A stretch of DNA of 64,000 bases from JANQNX01 sp965601665 (GTDB taxonomy: Bacteria > Pseudomonadota > Gammaproteobacteria > Eutrophobiales > Eutrophobiaceae): the NCBI GenBank assembly GCA_965601665.1, contig OZ271833.1, positions 744,001 to 808,000 of the forward strand. The letters are read 5' to 3'. The notes beneath the pieces were generated by a model. That model was not told the origin of the DNA, searched no databases, and saw only the letters and a program-made list of their open reading frames with translations. Made by a program: the position numbers and the translations under genes. Positions 34,339 through 42,440 of this stretch are shown here, piece after piece. The stretch's first letter is position 1; every line of letters begins with the position of its first letter.

Positions 34339-34872
34339 TTACCTGATGTGGTATTGGATAATAAAGTCTGCGATTTGTTGATGGTTATTTAAATCAAGCT
34401 GTTGCAGTGGTCGAGGCAGCCTTTGCTTGTCCAGTGTCTCATCAGTCGCAATAGCCACGACGCTTTCATCAGACTCAGCGATCAACGGGTGACCCAATGA
34501 GGGTCTGTGTAGCTCTATCTTGTTAATGGCCTCAGGTTTAAAACCTTCGACAAGGATAATATCGAGTTTATCCTGATCCAGCCTGGAGATGTATGTGGCT
34601 AGCCTGGTTTCCTGGTCTTCCTCGGGTTCTTCTACCATTAATGCCCAGCGGGTTCTCGAGCCAATGAGCATTTGCTCTGCGCCGGCTTTTCTTATCTCAA
34701 AACTGTCTTTACCGGGCTGGTCTATCTCAAAAGTGTGATGTGCATGCTTGATAACGCCGACATTGTATCCTGCCTGTTTCAATAACGGGATAATACTCAC
34801 AAGTAATGTCGTTTTGCCCGTACCACTGAAAGCGGCAAAGCCGAGTATCGGTTTCCCCTTATTTATAGTCAT
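34339..34872 (-). CDS. mobB: Molybdopterin-guanine dinucleotide biosynthesis protein B
   Basis: 177 residues with P-loop SGTGKTT near the N terminus and the KHAHHTFEID and LVEGFK motifs of MobB GTP-binding proteins. It assists MobA in MGD formation. Four-base overlap with mobA (ATGA). Points to a Mo- or W-bis-MGD enzyme, such as formate dehydrogenase, elsewhere. Confidence 0.94.
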   Translation of the reverse strand: MTINKGKPILGFAAFSGTGKTTLLVSIIPLLKQAGYNVGVIKHAHHTFEIDQPGKDSFEIRKAGAEQMLIGSRTRWALMVEEPEEDQETRLATYISRLDQDKLDIILVEGFKPEAINKIELHRPSLGHPLIAESDESVVAIATDETLDKQRLPRPLQQLDLNNHQQIADFIIQYHIR

Positions 34873-35474
34873 GCCATTTCCTGTTGCATTAGTTGCTCTG
34901 CTTCAACCAGTTCATCGGGCGTGTTTATATTCATAAAAGCCAGCGGGTAATCAGAAAAATCGACTTCTGTGAAACTATGCTGGCCAAACCAGCGGTCAAT
35001 TTTTCTTTCTCCAGCCGCCAGAAACGTCTGCAATGATGCCAGCAGATCCTTCTTTAATAAACTGAATACCGGTTGTATGCGCTCACCGTTATTTGCAACG
35101 GCAATGTCGAGCCCATTTATGCTGTTCCCCAGTCTTGCTACCAGCTCAGCGGGCACGAAGGGTGAGTCACATGGCACGGTAACGAGGTAATCTGTTTTGC
35201 AGACCGACAAGGCACTGGCGATACCGGCCAGGGGACCGTGATAACCTTCCATCATGTCACTGACAACCTGATAATCGTAGGCTTCATAAAGCGCGTTATT
35301 CCGATTGGCATTAATGATTAAATGACCGACTTGTGGGCGTAAGCGATTGATGATGTGTTCAACCATGGGTTTGCCGGACAGTTTGATCAGTCCTTTATCC
35401 TGCCTGTTCATGCGCCTGGCTTCACCGCCAGCAAGTACTACAGCGGTAATGGTTTCACTATCGATCACGTTCAT
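34869..35474 (-). CDS. mobA: Molybdenum cofactor guanylyltransferase
   Basis: 201 residues of the nucleotidyltransferase fold: VVLAGGEARRMNRQDKGL at the N terminus and VPCDSPFVP near residue 98. It attaches GMP to molybdopterin to give MGD. First gene of the mobA-mobB-moeA operon; divergent from the small DUF6494 gene, with about 60 bases between them. Confidence 0.95.
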   Translation of the reverse strand: MNVIDSETITAVVLAGGEARRMNRQDKGLIKLSGKPMVEHIINRLRPQVGHLIINANRNNALYEAYDYQVVSDMMEGYHGPLAGIASALSVCKTDYLVTVPCDSPFVPAELVARLGNSINGLDIAVANNGERIQPVFSLLKKDLLASLQTFLAAGERKIDRWFGQHSFTEVDFSDYPLAFMNINTPDELVEAEQLMQQEMA

Positions 35475-35536
35475 TTTTTAGCATTTCCAATTATACTAGT
35501 CTGATTAACTCCATGATAAACAACAGGGTAAGTGAA

Positions 35537-35743
35537 ATGAATGAAGATGATTTTAATATGGAAATGCGTAAATTTCTTAAAAAAGTCGGTATTACTTCCC
35601 AGCGTGAAATCACGCATGCTGTTGAAACGGCCATCACTGAAGGAAAGCTCACCGGGTCAGAGGTGCTGGCTACCAGGGTCGTGTTACAAATTCCGGAACT
35701 GGAACTGGACGTAGAGATCAATGGAGATATAGCGCTGGAATAA
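35537..35743 (+). CDS. DUF6494 family small protein
   Basis: 68 residues from ATG 35537 (MNEDDFNMEMRKFLKK); an upstream in-frame ATG at 35513 is less likely. Acidic, soluble, with a helical first half (GITSQREITHAVETAI) and a beta-strand C-terminal half (VVLQIPELELDVEINGD). It matches the small DUF6494 family of proteobacteria. Function unknown; placement amid molybdopterin genes may be meaningful or incidental. Abuts convergent fdhD. Confidence 0.75.
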   Translation: MNEDDFNMEMRKFLKKVGITSQREITHAVETAITEGKLTGSEVLATRVVLQIPELELDVEINGDIALE

Positions 35744-36595
35744 TTATTTTACGTTAGCAATATCACGCTTGGGCGGTAATTCAACGTCGAATTCAATCGC
35801 CTCTTTACCATGGTACACAAGGAAATGTTTGTTCTTGGCACGCGAAAGCAGGGTTATGCTCAATTCACGTGCCAGGTTCAAACCCATCTGTGTTATTCCC
35901 GATCTTGATAACAGGACAGGAATATTCATTTGCGCAACCTTGATCACCATTTCCGATGTCAATCTGCCGGTTGTATAAAAAATCTTGTCGGCACCATCAA
36001 TGCCCTCCATCCACATTTTTCCGGCAATTGCATCAACGGCATTGTGCCGGCCAACATCTTCGATGAATACTACGGGTTCGATACCCTTACATAATGCGCA
36101 ACCGTGCACGGCACCAGCATTCTTGTACACGTCGTTGTACACAGAGAGATTCCTCAATAAGGCGTACAGTGCCGATTGTTTTACCTGTACCGGTTTGATT
36201 TCGACCTGTTCAAGTTGTGACATAACGTCACCAAAGACGGTGCCCTGACCGCAACCAGTTGTCACTATTCTTGGACCGAGTTTATCTTTCCAGTCATCGC
36301 GATCGGCAAACGTGGTAATAGCAACGGCATTTACATCCCAGTCAACCTGCACAGACTTAACTTCACGAATATCGGTAATCAGTCCCTGGTTCCTGATATA
36401 GCCCAATGCCAGTAATTCGGGTTGCGTGCCCAGTGTCATCAGGGTCACGATCTCGTAACTATCGATGTAAATGGTCAGCGGACGTTCGTCTGCGATTTGC
36501 AGCTCACGTGTATTCTGGTATTCGTCGATAGCTTCAACGGCAAGCGTAGGTTCCAGACCCGCTTGCGTCATATCGGGCCGATAGGTTGAGGACAA
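35744..36595 (-). CDS. fdhD: Formate dehydrogenase sulfurtransferase FdhD
   Basis: 283 residues with FdhD features VHGCALC (the CxxC that carries sulfur from IscS), FIEDVGRHNAVD and the SRSGIT segment. FdhD sulfurates the Mo/W-bis-MGD cofactor of formate dehydrogenases. Start TTG 36595 lies one base after the moaA stop with GGGGG upstream; ATG 36571 is the alternative. Implies a formate dehydrogenase encoded outside this window. Confidence 0.94.
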   Translation of the reverse strand: MSSTYRPDMTQAGLEPTLAVEAIDEYQNTRELQIADERPLTIYIDSYEIVTLMTLGTQPELLALGYIRNQGLITDIREVKSVQVDWDVNAVAITTFADRDDWKDKLGPRIVTTGCGQGTVFGDVMSQLEQVEIKPVQVKQSALYALLRNLSVYNDVYKNAGAVHGCALCKGIEPVVFIEDVGRHNAVDAIAGKMWMEGIDGADKIFYTTGRLTSEMVIKVAQMNIPVLLSRSGITQMGLNLARELSITLLSRAKNKHFLVYHGKEAIEFDVELPPKRDIANVK

Positions 36596-36596
36596 C

Positions 36597-37619
36597 TTAA
36601 CCCCCGGTAACGTTCATATGCCGAAAAATGATTGGCTGTTCGTTCAGGTTAAAGTCATGACCCTTGGGCTTGATATTCATTGAGTCTCGTATTGCCTGTT
36701 TGAGTTTCTCATCATCACCCGGATGCGCACGGATTACCTTGCGCAGGTCAACAGAGTGCTCCTGGCCGAGGCAGAGTAACAGCCTGCCTTCGCAAGTGAG
36801 TCTAACCCGGTTGCACTGGTCGCAAAAGTTGTGACTGTGTGGGGAGATAAAACCAACACGTGTCTGGTTGTCAGCGAGCTTAAAGTAGGTGGATGGGCCG
36901 CCGGTTGATTCTGTTGTTGGAATCAACTCATATTTCGCTGATAAATCCTGTCTGATTTGATCGCTTGAGTAATAAGCCTCGGCACGATCATGATCACCGA
37001 TTACACCAAGCGGCATTTCCTCGATGAAGCTGATATCGATACCTTTGTCTATTGCAAACTGAACGAGGTCGAGTACTTCATCATCATTGCGGTTTTTCAG
37101 TATAACGGCGTTAATTTTTATTTTTTCAAAACCGGCAGCAAGTGCCGCATCGATGCCTGCAAGCACCTTATTTAATTCCCCCACCCGGGTAATACGTGTA
37201 AATTTTTCAGGATTAAGGGAATCAAGGCTGATGTTAATGCGTTTGACCCCGGCGCGACGCAATGGAGCCGCCAGCTTGGTCAATTGAGAACCGTTGGTGG
37301 TAGTGACCAGTTCCTTCAAGCCGGGTAGAGCGCCAAGGTCCTCGAACAGTTTGAGGATATTGCGCCTGATGAGTGGTTCGCCGCCTGTAATACGGATTTT
37401 TTTTACGCCGAGTTCGGTAAACGCCTTACCGATACGCGCAATCTCTTCAAGTGTCAGTAACTGCGCCCGCGGCACAAACTGCATTTCGTCATCCATGCAA
37501 TAGACACAACGAAAATCACAGCGGTCGGTGACGGAAATACGCACGTAATCGACAACGCGGTTAAATTTGTCGACCAGTTTAATGTCGTTTGCGGGGTTTT
37601 CTGTTTTCATTACTGACAA
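36597..37619 (-). CDS. moaA: GTP 3',8-cyclase
   Basis: 340 residues. Radical SAM motif C34-x3-C38-x2-C41, C-terminal second cluster motif (FCDQCNRVRLTC...), and the required C-terminal Gly-Gly. It forms 3',8-cyclo-7,8-dihydro-GTP, which MoaC turns into cPMP. fdhD follows almost directly. The promoter should lie in the 77 bases between it and the CYTH gene. Confidence 0.97.
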   Translation of the reverse strand: MSVMKTENPANDIKLVDKFNRVVDYVRISVTDRCDFRCVYCMDDEMQFVPRAQLLTLEEIARIGKAFTELGVKKIRITGGEPLIRRNILKLFEDLGALPGLKELVTTTNGSQLTKLAAPLRRAGVKRINISLDSLNPEKFTRITRVGELNKVLAGIDAALAAGFEKIKINAVILKNRNDDEVLDLVQFAIDKGIDISFIEEMPLGVIGDHDRAEAYYSSDQIRQDLSAKYELIPTTESTGGPSTYFKLADNQTRVGFISPHSHNFCDQCNRVRLTCEGRLLLCLGQEHSVDLRKVIRAHPGDDEKLKQAIRDSMNIKPKGHDFNLNEQPIIFRHMNVTGG

Positions 37620-37696
37620 CTACGAATCATTTCAATCAAAGGCCAATTATTATAGGTGATAGACCTGCAAATACATAGCGTGCCACCCAAACAGTT

Positions 37697-38176
37697 TCAG
37701 GAGGCCTTTTCCCAATGCGAGTAGGGGTGATTGACAAGGCAAATATTATAATAACGCACGTCTTCCGTGACTTCTTGCCCCAGCCAGTCAGGATGCTCAA
37801 ATTCCTCGTCCTCGGATGCCAACTCTACCTCGGCAACCACGAGCCCGGCGTTTTCACCGTCGAACTCATCGATTTCCCACGTATGCCTGCCATAACGAAG
37901 CAAGTATCGGGTTTTCTCAATTAGCGGTTTGTCACACAGGTCCTGTAACATTTCGAGCGCTGCGGTTACGGGAATTTCGTATTCATACTCTCTGCGTTGG
38001 GCACCGACAACTTTTGCCTTTATATTAATATCAGCACGTTCGCCGGTGACGCGTATTCTGATAGAACTGTGATCGTTACCACCAAGATATCCTTGTATCA
38101 TGCGCAAGCTACCCGTGGTATGTTGTCTCCAGTTATCATTGGTAACAAGAAACTTGCGTTCAATTTCAATAGCCAT
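37697..38176 (-). CDS. CYTH domain protein
   Basis: 159 residues starting MAIEIERKFLV, with the EIERK (ExExK) motif that defines the CYTH fold (triphosphate tunnel). Further basic and acidic strand residues follow in alternating pattern. Such stand-alone CYTH proteins are inorganic triphosphatases, or class IV adenylate cyclases in some bacteria. No CHAD domain. Divergent from the AmpG-like gene. Confidence 0.9.
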   Translation of the reverse strand: MAIEIERKFLVTNDNWRQHTTGSLRMIQGYLGGNDHSSIRIRVTGERADINIKAKVVGAQRREYEYEIPVTAALEMLQDLCDKPLIEKTRYLLRYGRHTWEIDEFDGENAGLVVAEVELASEDEEFEHPDWLGQEVTEDVRYYNICLVNHPYSHWEKAS

Positions 38177-38222
38177 GGCCTATCATAACGCCTAACAAGA
38201 ACAAACACACGCCGCAGACACC

Positions 38223-39461
38223 ATGACAACTATGTCGCAATCCCTGCGCGAGGCAATGAACCCGCGCATGCTGGCAATACTATTTCTCGGCTTTTCATCT
38301 GGTCTACCATTGGCGCTCAGTGGCATCACCCTGAAAGGTTGGCTTTCAACAGAGAACGTTGATATCCAGTCAATAGGCTGGTTTACCCTGGCGGGGCTAC
38401 CTTACACGATAAAATTTCTATGGGCGCCATTGATGGACCGCTATATCCCGCTACCATTGGGTAGAAGGCGTGGCTGGATGTTTGTCACGCAACTTGCCCT
38501 GCTAATATCAATCACGCTCCTGGCTTTCATGACACCCGACAGTAATCTCAAGTTAATGGGAGTGACAGCTTTTTTTATTGCGTTTTTGTCAGCCTCGCAG
38601 GATATCGCCTTTGATGCATACCGCACAGATATTCTGCATGCCAGAGAACGCGGTTTTGGTGCAGCAGTATCCGTCGCAGGTTACCGGGTCGCCATGCTGG
38701 TATCTGGTGCAGGCGCATTGATGCTTGGTGATCATTTCGGCTGGCATGTTGCCTACCTGACGATGGCGGTATTGATGTTGATTGGCATGACGACGTCGTT
38801 TTTTTGTCATCAGCCACAGGGGGAAGCACGGCCAACGTCATTACAGGCTGCGGTGGTAGAGCCGTTTATCGAGTTTCTCAAGCGCCCTGCAGCAGTTATG
38901 CTGCTTGTATTGATTGTGCTTTACAAGCTGGGTGATGCGTTTGCTGGCACGTTGACAACACCCTTTTTAATACAGGCACTCGAGTTCACCGCTTCCGAGG
39001 TAGGATTGGCCAGTCAGGCATTTGGGCTTGCTACGTCACTGATAGGTATTTTCCTGGGTGGGACAATTATGTTGCGTCTTGGTCTATTGAAGTCGCTGCT
39101 CTGGTTTGGTGTTTTGCAAGCCTTAACCAACCTGGGCTTTATGTTCCTGTCCCTGGCCGGAAAGAGTTATTTAGGAATGGTTACCGTTGTCGGTTTGGAG
39201 AATATAGCCGGCGGCATGGGGACAGCCGCATTTGTCGCCTTGATAATGGCCTTGTGTAACCAGCGCTACACAGCGACACAATTTGCCTTGTTGTCGTCGC
39301 TGTCGGCAGTCGGCCGCGTATTCGTTGGTCCACCATCGGGGTTTTTGATTGCGCAAACTGGCTGGACCACATTTTTCCTGATCACATTTGTGTTGGCTAT
39401 TCCCGGGCTGGTACTGTTGATCGCCGCCAGGCAACAACTTGAGCGCTATGATGTCAGCTAA
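38223..39461 (+). CDS. AmpG-like MFS muropeptide permease
   Basis: 412 residues, about 12 membrane helices. The N terminus (LFLGFSSGLPLALSGITLKGWL) and LPYTIKFLWAPLMDRY are AmpG hallmarks. AmpG imports GlcNAc-anhydroMurNAc peptides for cell-wall recycling and controls beta-lactamase induction in some species. No recycling or ampC gene is adjacent. AmpG-like paralogues may have other substrates. Confidence 0.88.
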   Translation: MTTMSQSLREAMNPRMLAILFLGFSSGLPLALSGITLKGWLSTENVDIQSIGWFTLAGLPYTIKFLWAPLMDRYIPLPLGRRRGWMFVTQLALLISITLLAFMTPDSNLKLMGVTAFFIAFLSASQDIAFDAYRTDILHARERGFGAAVSVAGYRVAMLVSGAGALMLGDHFGWHVAYLTMAVLMLIGMTTSFFCHQPQGEARPTSLQAAVVEPFIEFLKRPAAVMLLVLIVLYKLGDAFAGTLTTPFLIQALEFTASEVGLASQAFGLATSLIGIFLGGTIMLRLGLLKSLLWFGVLQALTNLGFMFLSLAGKSYLGMVTVVGLENIAGGMGTAAFVALIMALCNQRYTATQFALLSSLSAVGRVFVGPPSGFLIAQTGWTTFFLITFVLAIPGLVLLIAARQQLERYDVS

Positions 39462-39466
39462 TCGTA

Positions 39467-39901
39467 TTATGGACCCATGCGGAAAGTACGCTTGCGCTCA
39501 TTAAATTTGTATCCGTCATTAAAACCCTGGAAATAGCCACGCTGAAAGGCCTGTCGATATCTGTTCGCACGTGAATAATGGTTATAGCGATTGTAACCAC
39601 GATCAAACTGGCGCTGGCGTATATTCATGCGATTGCTGTAACTGGGTCTGACAAGTATTCTCTTTTGAGCGCGATGTTTGCCTATGCTTAGATCCTGATT
39701 AAGGTATGGATTTGTCGCATGATAACCATGACCAAAATTATGACGCCGGGCATAATTGTTGGCACGGTTGTTATTGTATCCTTGTTGATAGGCATACGGT
39801 TTGTAATAAGGGCTACCAATAATCACCCTGTTGTCAGCACTTGCTGGATATGCCAGTGACGCAAGCAAGGTAAGCAGCAATGCGTGTTTAGAAAAGGTCA
39901 T
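39467..39901 (-). CDS. Small exported basic Tyr/Asn/Arg-rich protein
   Basis: 144 residues from ATG 39901, which is preceded by GGGAG and gives a clear signal peptide (about 1-22, ASA|D). The mature chain is strikingly rich in Tyr, Asn, Arg and Gly with few hydrophobic residues (for example RGYNRYNHYSRANRY), so probably disordered or surface-binding. I do not recognise a family. It could bind RNA/DNA, polysaccharide or the envelope. Divergent from the SelW-like gene with 48 bases between. Confidence 0.7.
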   Translation of the reverse strand: MTFSKHALLLTLLASLAYPASADNRVIIGSPYYKPYAYQQGYNNNRANNYARRHNFGHGYHATNPYLNQDLSIGKHRAQKRILVRPSYSNRMNIRQRQFDRGYNRYNHYSRANRYRQAFQRGYFQGFNDGYKFNERKRTFRMGP

Positions 39902-39949
39902 AACAATCTCCCGAAGGCGGGTATATCTATTAGAGGAACAAAAAAGAGA

Positions 39950-40237
39950 ATGGTTGCAGAGAGTTCTGGACCAAGGGTGGCGATTCATTATTGCAGTCAA
40001 TGCCGCTTCATATTACGTGCGTCCTGGCTGGCGCAGGAATTAGCCATGACGTTTGCCGAGCAACTGGGGGAGGTCGCGCTGGTGCCGGGAACAGGGGGTA
40101 TTTTCGATATTTACCTGGAACAGGAACTACTGTTTTCCCGAAAACAGCAAGGGCGGTTCCCGGAGTCCAGGGAGCTCAAACAACTGATTAGGGACAGGGT
40201 GAATCCGGACATGGCGCTGGGACACAGCGACGACTGA
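39950..40237 (+). CDS. SelT/SelW/SelH (Rdx) family protein
   Basis: 95 residues from ATG 39950. Thioredoxin-like Rdx fold with the CSQC motif (C15, C18) followed by RASWLAQEL, then LVPGTGGIFDIYLEQELLFSRK and FPESRELKQLIRDRV. This Cys version replaces the selenocysteine of eukaryotic relatives. Likely a cytosolic thiol redox protein. It ends seven bases before the convergent PP2C-FGE gene. Confidence 0.88.
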   Translation: MVAESSGPRVAIHYCSQCRFILRASWLAQELAMTFAEQLGEVALVPGTGGIFDIYLEQELLFSRKQQGRFPESRELKQLIRDRVNPDMALGHSDD

Positions 40238-40244
40238 TTAACCG

Positions 40245-42212
40245 TCAGGGCATGTCCCTGGCGATACGAAAACCGATATTGTCGTAACCTTGTGATGCCT
40301 TGAACTTGTCACGTTTTGATGTGCGTAGTGATTGCATGGGGGCACTGAATGCACCTCCCCTGACAACCCGGGATACACAATCTCCGCCTTCCCACACTTC
40401 TTCTGTTGCAGGTGCATCCTTGTAATTGGGATGCCAGCAGTCATGCACCCACTCTGCTACATTGCCGGATGTGTCGTATACGTTAAAAGGGTTTGGTTTA
40501 AAACTACCGATTTTGGTTGGTTGTCGAGGGTTTAAGCCAGTATCGCAGTTAAAACAGTGAGCGCGATTTGGCTCTTCATTATTACCCCACCAGAATACCG
40601 TCTGCTTACCGCCCTTGGCCATGTATTCCCATTCCGACTCGCTCAACAACCGGTATCGTTTTCCGGTTTCCTTGCTTAACCACTTCGTATAATTATAGGC
40701 ATCATCCCAGTTAATGAAGAACACAGGGTGGGTGGCTTTATCCAGATACAGGTTATCGGGCATTCTTCGACCAGTCGCGGTAGCAAATTGCTCGTATTGT
40801 GCAAACGTAATCTCGTACTGACTAACAGCGAAAGTCGCGATGCTAACATCATGCTGCGGTTTCTCGTCTGCAAATCGCGATAGTTTGCTTCCCATTTTGT
40901 AAGAGCCGGCGGGAATGACAACCATATCCGGACCTTTACCACCGGATTTCAATGCATCAGTAAAAAACCTGTTACTGGCAGCAGAGGCTTCCGGTTCCGG
41001 TGTTGATTCAGGTGCAGCTTCCTCCGCTGCTACATTTGCCAACGTTTCTTCTGTCTCTTCAACGGCATCAGCGAGTTCTGATGAGTCTATCTCTACGCCA
41101 CCGGTTTCTTCCAATTCAGTGGTGTCTGTTGGTTCCGGGCTTATAGTGACATCTGTCGCATCGTCAGCCGGTTTTTTTCCACCTGACATGGCCATAAATC
41201 CACCCACGCCAACAATCAACAACACGGCTACAACGCCAATAATCAGTCCGGTCTTGCTTTTAGATTCATCGGTCTGTTCCTGTTCCAGCTTGACTGTAAC
41301 CGGTTCAGGCTCTGGAACAGGCGACGGTTGCGATGGCTCTGTCTCGGCTGCGGCTCCAATATCTGCAGTTTCGTCGGCTGTTGACTCCAGCACGATATCG
41401 CCTTCTTCTTCAGACTCCTCAGGTGTCGGTTCTGCTGTTGCCGCAGCAGATTCTTCGCCTTTGACATTCACAACAACAGCGGTCGTGTTGTCCTGGCGTG
41501 GCATGTTGGCATCTTCAACCGCCTGCATTAATGCATCCGCACACTCCTTTGGCGATTCAGACCATTCGGAAAACTGAATGATCTTTCCCGAGCTGAGCGT
41601 GTCCAGACCATCGCTACAGATAATAATTCGGTCTTTTTCCTGAAGTTCGAACGGTTCCTGGTTAACGTCTATTTCATTAATATCTTCTCCGGTCAGGGCG
41701 CTCATTAACATGTTACGAGACAGGCCGGGTTCCGGCTCGACCGGCGTACCCTCTGCTTCCATGCGATCAAGGAAGCCACCGTAACTATGATCGGCGTTCT
41801 TTTTGACCAGCTCTCGATCTCGCACCAGGTACAGGTGACTGTCTCCAACGCTGGCCCAGGTAATCATGCCTCCCTCGAGCAGGGCAGCAACCATGGTGCA
41901 GCCCATACCTTCCAGCGCAGGTGTTTCGTTAATGGTTTCCTGGATAGCATTGTTGGCCTTGACTACAGCCTGTTCCAGAATATCGGCGGGATTATCTGCA
42001 GGGTAATTGGCAGAAATATGCTTATTGAATGCCTGTACGGCCATGTTACTGGCAACGTTGCCGGCAGCATGGCCCCCCATACCGTCGGCGACCACGACCA
42101 GCGCGCTGGGATTGCCTTTGCTATCGGTCAGATGGGTAATCAGGAAGGCGTCTTCCTGGTAGTCTCTAGCGCCGTCAATCTGCGATCCGGCCAGTTCAAA
42201 CGTGAGCGCCAT
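40245..42212 (-). CDS. Membrane PP2C phosphatase-FGE-sulfatase-like fusion
   Basis: 655 residues in four parts. Residues 1-250: PP2C-type Ser/Thr phosphatase with E20/D21, D43-GMGG, VGDSHLY, CSDGLDTL and QDNTTAVV metal-site motifs. Residues 250-320: acidic Pro/Glu/Thr linker. About 322-344: one membrane helix. After another acidic linker, residues 430-655 are a formylglycine-generating-enzyme-like domain (MVVIPAGSYKMGS, NVAEWVHD, RVVRGGAF). The paired Cys after the GGxF motif in true FGE are absent (RGGAFSAPMQS), so it is probably a binding domain. Phosphatase inside, FGE-like domain outside: a possible signal receiver opposing Ser/Thr kinases such as that at 4798. Confidence 0.92.
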   Translation of the reverse strand: MALTFELAGSQIDGARDYQEDAFLITHLTDSKGNPSALVVVADGMGGHAAGNVASNMAVQAFNKHISANYPADNPADILEQAVVKANNAIQETINETPALEGMGCTMVAALLEGGMITWASVGDSHLYLVRDRELVKKNADHSYGGFLDRMEAEGTPVEPEPGLSRNMLMSALTGEDINEIDVNQEPFELQEKDRIIICSDGLDTLSSGKIIQFSEWSESPKECADALMQAVEDANMPRQDNTTAVVVNVKGEESAAATAEPTPEESEEEGDIVLESTADETADIGAAAETEPSQPSPVPEPEPVTVKLEQEQTDESKSKTGLIIGVVAVLLIVGVGGFMAMSGGKKPADDATDVTISPEPTDTTELEETGGVEIDSSELADAVEETEETLANVAAEEAAPESTPEPEASAASNRFFTDALKSGGKGPDMVVIPAGSYKMGSKLSRFADEKPQHDVSIATFAVSQYEITFAQYEQFATATGRRMPDNLYLDKATHPVFFINWDDAYNYTKWLSKETGKRYRLLSESEWEYMAKGGKQTVFWWGNNEEPNRAHCFNCDTGLNPRQPTKIGSFKPNPFNVYDTSGNVAEWVHDCWHPNYKDAPATEEVWEGGDCVSRVVRGGAFSAPMQSLRTSKRDKFKASQGYDNIGFRIARDMP

Positions 42213-42346
42213 ACGTTAAGAATTCTCCATGTATAATTTTTCGAAGATATTTAATTTACTGATATTCTTATTATTTTCTAAGTCGCTTAACGTAATATAT
42301 GAATAAACCTGCCTGTCTATTCTAGTTTTCACTATCCTAGCAGTCT

Positions 42347-42374
42347 ATCAATAATTATGAAATAAGATATTGAT
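42347..42374. promoter_or_regulatory. AT-rich dyad upstream of hrpA
   Basis: ATCAATA / TATTGAT arms of 7 bp with a 14-base spacer, in the 228-bp gap between the divergent PP2C-FGE and hrpA genes. The rest of the gap is AT-rich with no coding capacity. Could be an operator; weak evidence. Confidence 0.25.
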
Positions 42375-42440
42375 TACCGAACATAAATCCTTGTTTGTAG
42401 TGTTCTGAATCCAGGCACCAGTAAGCTCGAAAATGACGAT

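Noticed and set aside
40915..41577. 220-codon Ser/Val-rich frame on the plus strand
   Set aside because: It is the antisense of the acidic Glu/Pro/Thr/Ala linkers of the PP2C-FGE gene; low complexity and no start signal.
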